Positions 17,365-25,824 of a stretch of 64,000 nucleotides of DNA are shown here, piece by piece. Where the stretch lies: contig NZ_PGFE01000001.1 in the NCBI RefSeq assembly GCF_002797595.1, forward strand, positions 682,001 to 746,000, written 5' to 3'. Below the pieces are notes generated by a model. That model was not told where the DNA came from and made no database searches. It saw nothing but the letters and a program-made list of their open reading frames with translations. The position numbers and the translations under genes were made by a program. The stretch comes from Sediminihabitans luteus. Its GTDB lineage: Bacteria; Actinomycetota; Actinomycetes; Actinomycetales; Cellulomonadaceae. Every line of letters starts with the position of its first letter. Position 1 is the stretch's first letter.

Positions 17365-18398
17365 GCGCGACCGCGGCTGCGTCGTCCGGCACACCGGCCC
17401 CGCTGTTCCGCGACCCGGTGCACGACGCCGCGACGGACCCCGTGCTCGTGTGGCACCGCGAGCGCCGCGAGTGGTGGATGTTCTACACCCAGCGCCGCGC
17501 GGCGTCGCCCGGGCCGGGCGTGGCGTGGGTGCACGGGAGCGACGTCGGGGTCGCGACGTCGTCCGACGGCGGGCAGACCTGGACGTACCGTGGCGCGCTC
17601 GGGGCGGCCGACGGGTTCCGGCCCGCGGGCGAGCGCTGGCGCCGGGACACGTTCTGGGCGCCCGAGGTGCTGTGGGCGCACGGCGAGTACCACATGTACC
17701 TCACGACGATCGAGGGCGTGCCCGACCGCTGGGAGGGGCACACGCGACGCATCGAGCACCTCACCAGCCCCGACCTGACGACATGGACCAACCACGGCCC
17801 GCTGCCGCTGAGCTCGGACCGCGTGATCGACGCGTGCGTGCACCCGCTGCCGGACGGCGGGTGGCGGCTCTGGTACAAGGACGAGGCCGACGGCTCGACC
17901 ACCTGGGCTGCGGACTCCCCCGACCTGTTCGCGTGGACCGTGCGTGGCAAGGTGATCGGCGGGCGACCGCACGAGGGCCCCAACGTGTTCGTGCTCGGCG
18001 GGTACGCGTGGATGGTCGTCGACGAGTGGCACGGGCAGCGCGTCCACCGGTCGGACGACCTCGACACCTGGACCCCGCAGGGGCTGATCCTCGAGGAGCC
18101 CGGGTCGCGCCCCGGCGACGCGACGCACGGCCTGCACGCGGACGTCGTCGTCCCCGGCCACGACGGCCCCGCCGGGCCCCGGCTCGGTGTCGTGCCGGAC
18201 GACGTCACCGAGGACGAGGCGTGGATCGTGTACTTCACGCACCCGGGCTCGGGAGACGAGACGCCCGTGGCCGACGTGCTCGACGAGACGACGCTCGCGC
18301 AGCGGCGGGCCGTCGTGCAGGTGGCACGGCTGACCGTCGTGGACGGAGTGCTGCGGTGCGACCGGGACGGGGGCGCGGGGATGCGGCTGCCGGTCTGA
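17361..18398 (+). CDS. Glycoside hydrolase family 43-like five-bladed beta-propeller protein
   Basis: A 345-residue protein without a signal peptide, so probably intracellular. The N-terminus RDPVHDAATDPVLVWHRER followed by WWMFYTQRR matches the first propeller blade of GH43-type enzymes; RRDTFWAPEVLWAHGEYHMYLT supplies the second. Repeated W-x-S/T-D-L-x-x-W strand motifs (SPDLTTWT, SPDLFAWT, SDDLDTWT) mark further blades. Likely a pectin side-chain glycosidase; it could also be a GH117/GH130-related enzyme. GTG start overlapping the repressor stop makes it part of that unit. Confidence 0.8.
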   Translation: MSATAAASSGTPAPLFRDPVHDAATDPVLVWHRERREWWMFYTQRRAASPGPGVAWVHGSDVGVATSSDGGQTWTYRGALGAADGFRPAGERWRRDTFWAPEVLWAHGEYHMYLTTIEGVPDRWEGHTRRIEHLTSPDLTTWTNHGPLPLSSDRVIDACVHPLPDGGWRLWYKDEADGSTTWAADSPDLFAWTVRGKVIGGRPHEGPNVFVLGGYAWMVVDEWHGQRVHRSDDLDTWTPQGLILEEPGSRPGDATHGLHADVVVPGHDGPAGPRLGVVPDDVTEDEAWIVYFTHPGSGDETPVADVLDETTLAQRRAVVQVARLTVVDGVLRCDRDGGAGMRLPV

Positions 18399-18425
18399 TC
18401 GGTCGGTGTGCGCCAGGGTGACGCC

Positions 18426-18704
18426 CTACGGCGTCCGCGCGCTCACGACGCGGAGCCGCCACCCGACGGCCGCGGCGACGAGCGCGACGCACACCCACGC
18501 GAGGCACGCGACCATCGCGTGGAAGGCGCCGGCGGCCAGGTCGAGCGCCATGTAGTCGCCGCTGTCGGCGCCGCCGAACATCGTGGAGACGTACCAGCGG
18601 TTCCCGCACCGGAACGCGTCCGCGACTGCCATCAGGACCGCGCCCACCGCCACGACCCGCGCCGTGGCGCGGACCCTCTCCCCTGTGACCCCCGTCATTC
18701 GCAT
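18426..18704 (-). CDS. Small hypothetical membrane protein
   Basis: 92 residues with two predicted membrane helices (about 14-32 and 58-82) and a short Cys-containing loop between them (FRCGNRW). No recognised family. It lies between the convergent GH43-like gene and the esterase gene and is transcribed with or just after the latter's direction. Codon bias and hydrophobic pattern look real, but I cannot assign a function. Confidence 0.55.
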   Translation of the reverse strand: MRMTGVTGERVRATARVVAVGAVLMAVADAFRCGNRWYVSTMFGGADSGDYMALDLAAGAFHAMVACLAWVCVALVAAAVGWRLRVVSARTP

Positions 18705-18767
18705 GGCCGAAGGATAGGGGCATACCGGCCCTGATGGCGCGGGCGTCCCGTGCCGCGGCTCAGGCGC

Positions 18768-19751
18768 TCACGCCATGACGCGGTGCACGAACGCGAGGTG
18801 CTCGGCGAGCTGGAACGGCCCGCCGCCCTCGTGCCCGTTGTAGGCGTAGACCTTGATGTCCTTGTCGGTCGACCCGAGGTGGTTGTAGGCGGCGTAGACG
18901 GCGGACGGCGGGCACACCTCGTCGCGCAGCCCGACCGAGAAGAGCGCGGGCACGTCGATGCGGGGCGCGAAGTTGAGGCCGTCGAAGTACGACACGGTGC
19001 GGAACGTCTGCTCGACGTGGTCGCGGTGCGCGAACAGGTGCTGGACGATCTCGCCGTACGGGAACGCGTCGGTGATCTCGGTGCAGCGGCGCACGTGGGT
19101 CAGGAACGGCACGTCGATGATCGCGCCGCGCAGCGCGACGCCCCGCGCGGCACTCAGGGCCGCGGCGGCGAGCGTGATCGCCCCGCCCTGGCTGCCGCCG
19201 CTGACCACGACGCGCGTCGGGTCGACGCCGGGCAGCGCGCGGGCGACGTCGACGGCGCGCACGGCGTCGACGAACAGGCGGCGGTAGTAGTAGGCGTCCG
19301 GGTCCTCGATGCCCTGCGTCAGGAACCCGGCGGCGTGCGGGCCGCCCACGTGCGCGTCGCCCGTGTGGCCCACCTGGTGGCCGCTGCCCTGGCCGCGGTT
19401 GTCCATGACGAGGGTCGCGTAGCCGGCCTGCGCGAGCAGCGTGTGCTCGTGCGCCAGGCCGCGCCCACCCTGGTACCCGATGTACTCGACGACGACCCCG
19501 AGGTCGCCGTCCGCCGACGCGGGCCGGTGGAACCACGCCTTGATCGGCTGGCCGCCGAACCCGGTGAACGTGACGTCGTGCGTGACGATCTCGGTCAGCC
19601 CCGTCTCGACCCTCTCCATGCCGTGCTCGAGCGGGTGCGCGGCGTCCTGCTCGGCGAGCGTCCGCTCCCAGAAGGCGTCGAAGTCGGGCTGCTCGTCGCG
19701 CGCGGGGCGGTAGGCCACGAGCTGGTCGAGGGGCAGGTCGAACTGGGCCAC
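18768..19751 (-). CDS. Acetylxylan esterase / cephalosporin-C deacetylase-type (AXE1) hydrolase
   Basis: A 327-residue alpha/beta-hydrolase of the CE7 type that removes acetyl groups from short oligosaccharides. Shows the family segments DNRGQGSG (about residue 117), the nucleophile elbow GGSQGG with Ser187, and GLRDEVCPPS and YNGHEGG carrying the acid and His. No signal peptide, so it acts on imported acetylated oligosaccharides, in keeping with acetylated rhamnogalacturonan. It is divergent from the GH42 gene, with a shared operator in between. Confidence 0.9.
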   Translation of the reverse strand: MAQFDLPLDQLVAYRPARDEQPDFDAFWERTLAEQDAAHPLEHGMERVETGLTEIVTHDVTFTGFGGQPIKAWFHRPASADGDLGVVVEYIGYQGGRGLAHEHTLLAQAGYATLVMDNRGQGSGHQVGHTGDAHVGGPHAAGFLTQGIEDPDAYYYRRLFVDAVRAVDVARALPGVDPTRVVVSGGSQGGAITLAAAALSAARGVALRGAIIDVPFLTHVRRCTEITDAFPYGEIVQHLFAHRDHVEQTFRTVSYFDGLNFAPRIDVPALFSVGLRDEVCPPSAVYAAYNHLGSTDKDIKVYAYNGHEGGGPFQLAEHLAFVHRVMA

Positions 19752-19820
19752 GGCGGGGTCCTCCTCAGGTCGTCACCGCCCGGGGGGCGGTGGTGCGCCA
19801 CGATGCGCACCTCGACATAT

Positions 19821-19832
19821 TAAAACGATTCA
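19821..19832. promoter_or_regulatory. LacI-type operator between esterase and GH42 genes
   Basis: TAAAACGATTCA (extended TTAAAACGATTCATGA), one change from the TGAAACGATTCA operator of rhaI, in the 96-bp divergent gap, overlapping an AT-rich -10-like segment (CATATTAA). Confidence 0.68.
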
Positions 19833-19847
19833 TGACAGGATCGAACC

Positions 19848-21986
19848 ATGCGACGACGCACCGCCCCCGAGGCCTTCGACACCGCTGCCGTGACCCCGTG
19901 GAACGCCGACGTCCCCGGTCTCGGGTACGGCGGAGACTACAACCCCGAGCAGTGGCCGCTCGACGTCCAGCTCGAGGACGTCGAGCTCATGCAGGCCGCC
20001 GGCGTGAACCTCGTGAGCGTCGCGATCTTCTCGTGGGCCACGATCGAGCCACGCGAGGGCGAGCTCGACTGGGCCTGGCTCGACGCGACGCTCGACCGCC
20101 TGCACGCCGCCGGGGTCCGCGTGGCGCTCGCGACCGCGACCGCGTCTCCCCCGCCGTGGCTCACGCGCGCGCACCCCGAGATCCTGCCGCGCCTCGCCGA
20201 CGGCACCGTGCTGCACCAGGGCGGGCGCCAGGCCTACTCGGTGCACCACCCGCTGTTCCGCGACTACGCGCTCACCATGACCGAGCGCGTCGCCGAGCGC
20301 TACGGCACCCACCCCGCGGTCGCGCTGTGGCACGTCGACAACGAGATCGGCTGCCATGTGCCGCGCGACTACTCGGACGCCGCCGCGACGGCCTTCCGGG
20401 ACTGGCTCGCCGAGCGCTACGGCACCGTCGACGCGCTCAACGAGGCCTGGGGCACCGCCTTCTGGTCGCAGCGCTACGGCAGCTTCGACGACGTCCTGCC
20501 GCCCCTGGTCGCCCCCACCTACGCCAACCCGACGCAGCAGCTCGACTTCGACCGGTTCTCCTCGGCCGCGCTCCTCGACCACTACCGCGACCAGCGCGAC
20601 GTGCTGCGGCGCACCGCCCCGACCGTGCCGACCACGACCAACCTCATGCTGTCGTCCGGCACCAAGGGCATGGACTACTTCGCCTGGGCCGACGACCTCG
20701 ACGTGATCGCGAACGACCACTACACGCGCGCCGACGACCCGCAGCGGCACGTCGAGCTCGCGTTCAGCGCCGACCTCACGCGCGGCGTCGCGGGCGGCGC
20801 CCCGTGGATCCTCATGGAGCACTCGACCTCGGCCGTAAACTGGCAGCCGCGCAATCACACCAAGTCGCCGCAGGAGGCCCTGCGCAACTCGCTCGCGCAC
20901 GTCGCGCGCGGCGCCGACTCGGTCATGTTCTTCCAGTGGCGGCAGTCCCGGGCCGGGGCCGAGAAGTTCCACTCGGCGATGGTCCCGCACGCCGGCACCG
21001 ACTCCGACGTCTGGCGCACCACGCTCGCGCTCGGCGATGCCCTGCAGCGGCTCGGCGAGGTCCGCGGCTCGCGCGTGCGCGCCCGCACGGCCCTGCTCTT
21101 CGACTACGAGGCCTGGTGGGCGTCCGAGCTCGACTCGCACCCCACGCAGGCGTTCCGCTACCCCGACCAGGTGCTCGCGCTCTACCGCGCGTTCTGGGAG
21201 CGCGGTGTGACGCTCGACGTCGTCCACCCGGGTCACGACCTGGGCGGCTACCAGGCCGTCGTCGTCCCCTCGCTGTACCTCGTCACGGACGAGCACGCGG
21301 CCGCGGTGTCGGACGTCGCGCGGCGCGGCGGGCACGTGCTCGTGACCTTCTTCTCCGGCATCGTCGACGAGAACGACCACGTCCGGCTCGGCGGCTACCC
21401 CGGGGCGTTCCGCGACCTGCTCGGGGTGCGCACCGAGGAGTTCCACACGCTCCAGGAGGGCGAGACGGTGCACGCGACCGGCCGCGGGCCGCTCGCCGGC
21501 GCGACGCTCACCGCCGACCTGTGGACCGAGAAGACGCACCTCGCCGGCGCCGAGGCGGTCGCGACGTACGACGACGGCGCCCTCGCCGGGCTGCCCGCCG
21601 TGACGCGCCGCCGCACCGCGGCCGGCGGGTCGGCCTGGTACCTCGCGACCCGTCCCGACCCCGCGGGCACGCTCGCCGTGGTCGACGCGTTCCTCGCGGA
21701 CGCCGGTCTCGTCGGCGAGGCGGGGGCCGGCGCGCACCCCGGGCTCGAGGTCGTGCGCCGCCACGCGGACGACGGCACGAGCTGGCTCTTCGCGATCAAC
21801 CACGCCGACACCGACGCGACGCTCGACGCCACGGGCACCGAGCTGCTCACGGGCACCGAGCTGCTCACGGGCACCGAACTGGTCAGGGGCGGCGAGCTGG
21901 CCGCAGACACTGAGCTGGTCGCGGGCGACGCCGTGGGGAACCTCGTCGTGCCCGCGGGCGCGGTGCGCGTCGTCCGCGAGGCCTGA
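19848..21986 (+). CDS. Beta-galactosidase, glycoside hydrolase family 42
   Basis: Removes beta-linked galactose, here probably from galactan side chains of rhamnogalacturonan-I. 712 aa with the full GH42 layout: N-terminal TIM barrel starting GLGYGGDYNPEQWP, acid/base Glu166 in WHVDNEIG, nucleophile Glu324 in ILMEHST, a trimerisation domain (from about residue 400) and a C-terminal beta domain. No signal peptide, so intracellular. AGGA lies 9 nt before the ATG. The C-terminal domain contains a tandem TGTELL repeat (21831-21920) not expected in the family. Confidence 0.95.
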   Translation: MRRRTAPEAFDTAAVTPWNADVPGLGYGGDYNPEQWPLDVQLEDVELMQAAGVNLVSVAIFSWATIEPREGELDWAWLDATLDRLHAAGVRVALATATASPPPWLTRAHPEILPRLADGTVLHQGGRQAYSVHHPLFRDYALTMTERVAERYGTHPAVALWHVDNEIGCHVPRDYSDAAATAFRDWLAERYGTVDALNEAWGTAFWSQRYGSFDDVLPPLVAPTYANPTQQLDFDRFSSAALLDHYRDQRDVLRRTAPTVPTTTNLMLSSGTKGMDYFAWADDLDVIANDHYTRADDPQRHVELAFSADLTRGVAGGAPWILMEHSTSAVNWQPRNHTKSPQEALRNSLAHVARGADSVMFFQWRQSRAGAEKFHSAMVPHAGTDSDVWRTTLALGDALQRLGEVRGSRVRARTALLFDYEAWWASELDSHPTQAFRYPDQVLALYRAFWERGVTLDVVHPGHDLGGYQAVVVPSLYLVTDEHAAAVSDVARRGGHVLVTFFSGIVDENDHVRLGGYPGAFRDLLGVRTEEFHTLQEGETVHATGRGPLAGATLTADLWTEKTHLAGAEAVATYDDGALAGLPAVTRRRTAAGGSAWYLATRPDPAGTLAVVDAFLADAGLVGEAGAGAHPGLEVVRRHADDGTSWLFAINHADTDATLDATGTELLTGTELLTGTELVRGGELAADTELVAGDAVGNLVVPAGAVRVVREA
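21831..21920 (+). repeat. 18-bp in-frame tandem repeat in GH42 C-terminal domain
   Basis: Five units related to ACGGGCACCGAGCTGCTC (two exact, three diverged) code TGTELL / TGTELV / RGGELA / ADTELV. They lie in a predicted surface loop of the last beta domain. Confidence 0.88.
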
Positions 21987-21996
21987 CGCCCAGCCC

Positions 21997-22065
21997 CCAC
22001 CGCCGACCGCGTCATCTGTCACCGATTTTCGCCGAATCGCGTGACGGATCGCGCGTTCGGCGGTG
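21997..22065. repeat. Dispersed palindromic element, copy B
   Basis: A 69-bp inverted repeat directly after the GH42 stop, with outer arms CCACCGCCGACCGCG / CGCGCGTTCGGCGGTG and inner arms ATCTGTCAC / GTGACGGAT around a short GATTTTCGCC-type loop. Same orientation as copies C and D. It marks the left border of the lower-GC two-gene insert. Confidence 0.9.
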
Positions 22066-22179
22066 ATCTCCCGCGATGTCGCGCGCCCCGCTGCTACGCT
22101 CGGCGCCGATCGACCGCGACGGAGCGCCGACCGCGCCGCGCGCTGGACCGAACACGTCCCTAGCCCGAAAGTTGGCACC

Positions 22180-23766
22180 GTGGCTGACCTGCTGGAGCGC
22201 GCCGTCGAGGCGATGTACGAGTCCACAAACCTCGACGAGCACAAGACCGCCGCCCGGGTGTACCAGAGAGCGCAGCAGCTCAGGCTCGGCGACTTCGTGC
22301 CGTTCCCCGAGCGCAGGGCGTCGGTCGACGTCGATCCCGATCTCCCCGCCATGGCGTGGACCTGCCGGGTCGCCGACGGGCAGCACGACTTCCGGGTCGG
22401 ACCCTCCGTGGAGTCCGGGCCGGGTCATGTCTTCGAGGGCGTGTGGGACGGGGCGTTCACGGACCTGGCCTTCCATCGCACGGACCTGGCGTTCGGCTCG
22501 GGCGCACGCATCGGCAAGCACGTCGTCTTCGTCCCGCCCAAGCACTGTTGGGAGTACCTCTACGTCCTCCATGACCGGGAGACCGGGGTCACGACCGTCT
22601 CGAACAGCCTTCCCGCGACGTTCGTCGAGGGCCTCGTCGACGACGACGACGCGCTTCTCGACGAGGTGGGTCGCGTGCTCCGCACCTCGACGGACACGGC
22701 CAGCGCGCTCGGCTTCGACCGGTACGACCCGGTCGTCGTCGACGGACCGCGCCACACGTTCCGGCGCATGATGTTCCACAACTTCGTCGTCGGAGCAGAC
22801 GGCGGGATCAAGATCTTCCCCAGCGAGCCGCACGTCCTGTTCCGGACGTTCGCCGAGTACCGCGAGTACCTGACGAGCGCGATCCGTCGCCTCGCCGAGA
22901 ACGGCGCCGACCCCGGTCGCACGTGCTCGAGCCTCGTCCCGGTCACCCCGTTGTCCAACGGCTATGACTCACCGGCCGTCGCGGCTCTCGCCTCGGAGCT
23001 CGGGTTCACGCGGGCCGTGACGCTCGACGTCACCGTCAAGGGCCGTGACGACTCCGGGCGGGACGTCGGCCGTCGCCTCGGCATGGAGGTCGACGTGGTC
23101 CGGCACGTGATGGGCGACGAGGTGCCGAGCCTCGCCCTGACGATCGAGGATTCGGACCTCTCCCGCGCCGCGGAGTTCGTGGCGACCGCCGGCCTCGGTG
23201 ACGACGTCATGCTCACCACGATGGAGAGCAGCCTTCGCAGCGGGATCCTTCTCAGCGGCGCGATGGGCGACTCCGCCTGGAAGCGCGCGTGCACCCTTCC
23301 GCCCGGCCTGCCGGTGCGCGTGATCTACGGGAAGAGCTTCACCGAGTTCAGGCTGCGGACCGGGTACGCGTTCGTCCCTGTCCCCGCCATCGGTGCGAGG
23401 TTCGTCGCCCCGATCCGACGGGTCACGCGGAGCGAGGAGATGGCGCCCTGGACGCTGAACCAGCCCTACGACCGTCCCGTGCCACGCCGGATCGTCGAGG
23501 AGGCAGGAGTTCCTCGGGGCACGTTCGCCAAGGCGAAGGCGGCGACGAACCCGACGGTGCTGAACAACCAGGAGATCTTCGGCACCGCCCTTCGGCAGGT
23601 CATGGAGCGGTACCGGACCGCCGACCGCGCCATCCGTCACGGATTCTCGCCGGATCGCGTGACGGATCGCGCGGTCGGCGGTGGGCGGGACGCGCCCACG
23701 GCGATGGCGAGGTACGCCCCGACGGGCATGACGAGGAGCGCGGGCGAGACCTCCCAGCCGAGGTAG
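22180..23766 (+). CDS. PP-loop (asparagine-synthase-like) protein of unknown function
   Basis: About 528 aa. Residues 1-240 resemble no family I can name but show VSNSLPA, reminiscent of the end of an AsnB glutaminase-like half; no N-terminal Cys nucleophile is present. Around residue 255 the segment PLSNGYDSPAVAALASELG fits a PP-loop ATP-binding motif (SGGxDS in AsnB). It may activate a carboxylate as AMP ester for amide formation, as AsnB and lasso-peptide cyclases do. GC is near 66 % against about 75 % in GH42. The GTG at 22180 is the most plausible start but has a weak ribosome-binding site. The last ~50 codons run through palindromic element C and then antisense to the MFS gene, so the native 3' end may have been lost. 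Confidence 0.62.
   Translation: MADLLERAVEAMYESTNLDEHKTAARVYQRAQQLRLGDFVPFPERRASVDVDPDLPAMAWTCRVADGQHDFRVGPSVESGPGHVFEGVWDGAFTDLAFHRTDLAFGSGARIGKHVVFVPPKHCWEYLYVLHDRETGVTTVSNSLPATFVEGLVDDDDALLDEVGRVLRTSTDTASALGFDRYDPVVVDGPRHTFRRMMFHNFVVGADGGIKIFPSEPHVLFRTFAEYREYLTSAIRRLAENGADPGRTCSSLVPVTPLSNGYDSPAVAALASELGFTRAVTLDVTVKGRDDSGRDVGRRLGMEVDVVRHVMGDEVPSLALTIEDSDLSRAAEFVATAGLGDDVMLTTMESSLRSGILLSGAMGDSAWKRACTLPPGLPVRVIYGKSFTEFRLRTGYAFVPVPAIGARFVAPIRRVTRSEEMAPWTLNQPYDRPVPRRIVEEAGVPRGTFAKAKAATNPTVLNNQEIFGTALRQVMERYRTADRAIRHGFSPDRVTDRAVGGGRDAPTAMARYAPTGMTRSAGETSQPR
23617..23682. repeat. Dispersed palindromic element, copy C
   Basis: Best-preserved copy: 25-bp arms with one mismatch (start ACCGCCGACCGCGC at 23617-23630, complement at 23669-23682; inner ATCCGTCACG / CGTGACGGAT). 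It lies inside the 3' ends of both convergent genes, so each protein's C-terminus is partly coded by the element. Confidence 0.92.
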
Positions 23767-24890
23767 TACAGGAAGAACGAGACGTAGACGACGAGGTTCA
23801 GCGCGAGCGTGACCTGCGAGGCCCAGGTCCACACGACCTTCGGGTCCTCCCCCAGCGTCGCGGCGAGCTGGTCCAACGTGCCGCGGACCGCTCCCGACAA
23901 CGTGCTCGTGCTGAATCCCAGCGCGACGAACGCGACCACGCAGACCGTCGTCCGCCAAGGAGGCGCCAGGTCGGCCGACGCCGCCATCCACACCACGAGG
24001 GCGCACGCGGCGCCGAGCGCGCTCCAGCCGACCGTGGCGCGTCCGGGACGCCGGGTACGTCCGGCGAGCGCACGCACCAGCACGACCCCACCACCGATCC
24101 CGTACGCGCTCATGAGCCAGCCGAACTCGCGCTCGCCCAGCCGCAGCGACTCGAAGATCACGGGCGTCTCGAGCGCGTTGACCGTCGCCCCGGCCGCGAG
24201 CAAGAGCATCCAGCTCCGGGCGGCGGGGACGAGCCAGACCGCGACGGGCTCGCGCGCACCCTCGATGGTCGCGAGCGACCTGAACCCGGGGACGCGGACG
24301 AACCGCTTCGCACCGCGCTCGCGCACCGTCGGCAGCGGCGTCGGCGCCGTGGGCACGGCGGGCATCCGGCGGACCGCGAGGGCCACTGCCACGACGAGGT
24401 ACCCGACGCCGTTGATCACGAGCACGGCGGCCGGGCCGTACGTGGCCATGAGGAGCCCGCCGAGGGCCGGGCCGACAGCGAGCGTGATCGCCGACGACGA
24501 GCTCACGGCCGTGAGCGTCGCCCCCCGCACCGCCTCAGGGACGTGCGCGCTGATCATCGACAGCAGCAGCGGGCTCGCGGTCGCCCGCACGAGCATCGAC
24601 ACGCCCGCGTACACGAACAGCAGCGGGACCACGTGCGTGAACCCTGCGATCGCGAACGTCATGCCGGCCAGCGCGACCTGCAGGGCGACCCACACCGGGC
24701 GCACCGCGTGCGCCGGGACCCGCCGGGCGGCCTGGCCCGCTAGGAGCAGCGCCGGGAGCGTCTGGCACACGAAGAACAGCGCGCTGCTGCTCGACCCCTC
24801 CGTGAGCTGGACGTGCACGAGGAGGGCGAAGAAGGTCATCCAGTTGCCGAGGTTCGTCAGCAGGGCGACCGCGACGAACGTGAGCCTCAT
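23637..24890 (-). CDS. MFS-family transporter, probable exporter
   Basis: A 417-residue major facilitator protein with about 11-12 predicted membrane segments, starting MRLTFVAVALLTNLGNW. ATG at 24890 has GGAGGG 6 nt upstream. Its 3' end overlaps the convergent PP-loop gene by 130 bp and its final ~15 residues (PPPTARSVTRSGENP) come from palindromic element C. Together with the PP-loop gene it forms a cassette flanked by elements B and D. MFS proteins of this size often export small molecules, so it may export whatever the PP-loop enzyme makes; this is inference. Confidence 0.82.
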   Translation of the reverse strand: MRLTFVAVALLTNLGNWMTFFALLVHVQLTEGSSSSALFFVCQTLPALLLAGQAARRVPAHAVRPVWVALQVALAGMTFAIAGFTHVVPLLFVYAGVSMLVRATASPLLLSMISAHVPEAVRGATLTAVSSSSAITLAVGPALGGLLMATYGPAAVLVINGVGYLVVAVALAVRRMPAVPTAPTPLPTVRERGAKRFVRVPGFRSLATIEGAREPVAVWLVPAARSWMLLLAAGATVNALETPVIFESLRLGEREFGWLMSAYGIGGGVVLVRALAGRTRRPGRATVGWSALGAACALVVWMAASADLAPPWRTTVCVVAFVALGFSTSTLSGAVRGTLDQLAATLGEDPKVVWTWASQVTLALNLVVYVSFFLYYLGWEVSPALLVMPVGAYLAIAVGASRPPPTARSVTRSGENP

Positions 24891-24966
24891 CGCCCCGCCC
24901 TCCGGTCGCCTGTCGTTCCCCACCTCGACCGCACGCCTCCGGGCGATCGCGCACCGACACTCTACG

Positions 24967-25034
24967 CACCGCCGACCGCGCGATCTGTCACGGGTTTTCA
25001 CCGAATCGCGTGACGGATCGCGCGGTCGGCGGTG
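24967..25034. repeat. Dispersed palindromic element, copy D
   Basis: A 68-bp inverted repeat with 26-bp arms and one mismatch (outer CACCGCCGACCGCGCGATC and complement; inner TGTCACG / CGTGACG). It lies between the MFS start and the end of the cupin gene and marks the right border of the two-gene insert. Confidence 0.92.
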
Positions 25035-25074
25035 GGGGCCCGGGCGGCGGTGGGACGGTGAGGCGGTGGGACGG

Positions 25075-25824
25075 TCAGGCGGTCGGCACCGACCACTGGC
25101 GCAGCCGCCCGCACATGCCGTACCGGCGCGGGCCGGGCAGCGCGTCACGCTCGGCGACCGTGCCCGCGGCGAGGTGCGCGACGGCGTCCGCTCCCCCGGC
25201 CACCAGGGCCGCGAGCGCCGCGGTGGTCGCCCCGGCGGCGGCCACGACCGCGGGAGCCTCGGCCCAGCCGGGCAGCCGAGGTCCGACGAGTCGCGCGGCG
25301 GCGGCGTGCAGCGGCGCGAGGGCACCGGGCCCGTCGGCGACCACGGCGTCGCGCAGCGCGAGGTACCCCTCGAGCGCGAGGTCGCGCCGGGCACGCGCCG
25401 CGACGGCGAGCAGGCTGTCGGACGACGCCCCGGCGCCCGCCCCCGCAGCGGGCAGCGTCGCCGCGGCGCGGTAGGCGTCGGGGTCGGCGAGCACCGCGGG
25501 CGGGAACGTGAGCACCGCGTCGCCGGCCTCGGGGAGCCCGGCGTCGGACATGAGCACGACGAGCTCGAGGCCACCGTGGTTCACGAGCCGGTGCACCACC
25601 CCGGGCGTGAACCACACGACCCGCCCGGGTTCGAGGGGCCGCTCGGCGTACCCGTCGGCGGAGAGTGTCTGGACCGCGCCCGCGCCGGCGGTCACGACGT
25701 ACGCCTCCGAGGCGACGGTGTGCAGGTGGGGGCTGCCGCTGCCGCCCGGGGCGTCGGCGGCCGGCCAGTCGTAGACGCGCAGGTGGCTCGCCGAGGTGCC
25801 GCCGGGCAGCAGCGGGTCGCTCAC
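25075..25824 (-). CDS. Cupin-domain protein
   Basis: 249 residues. Residues 15-105 form a cupin barrel: HLHTVASEAYVVTAGAG supplies the first metal motif, and GRVVWFTPGVVHRLVNHGG the second (GTPGVxHR-like). The remaining ~140 residues are Ala-rich and helical, with no recognised domain. GTG at 25824 overlaps the DUF6807 stop (GTGA). Last gene of a four-gene operon with two oxidoreductases and DUF6807; probably a sugar isomerase, epimerase or binding protein of that pathway, but the reaction is unknown. Confidence 0.8.
   Translation of the reverse strand: MSDPLLPGGTSASHLRVYDWPAADAPGGSGSPHLHTVASEAYVVTAGAGAVQTLSADGYAERPLEPGRVVWFTPGVVHRLVNHGGLELVVLMSDAGLPEAGDAVLTFPPAVLADPDAYRAAATLPAAGAGAGASSDSLLAVAARARRDLALEGYLALRDAVVADGPGALAPLHAAAARLVGPRLPGWAEAPAVVAAAGATTAALAALVAGGADAVAHLAAGTVAERDALPGPRRYGMCGRLRQWSVPTA

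Noticed and set aside
22063-22179. Earlier start of the PP-loop protein
   Set aside because: It would begin inside palindromic element B and adds 39 Arg/Ala/Pro-rich residues typical of noncoding GC-rich sequence.
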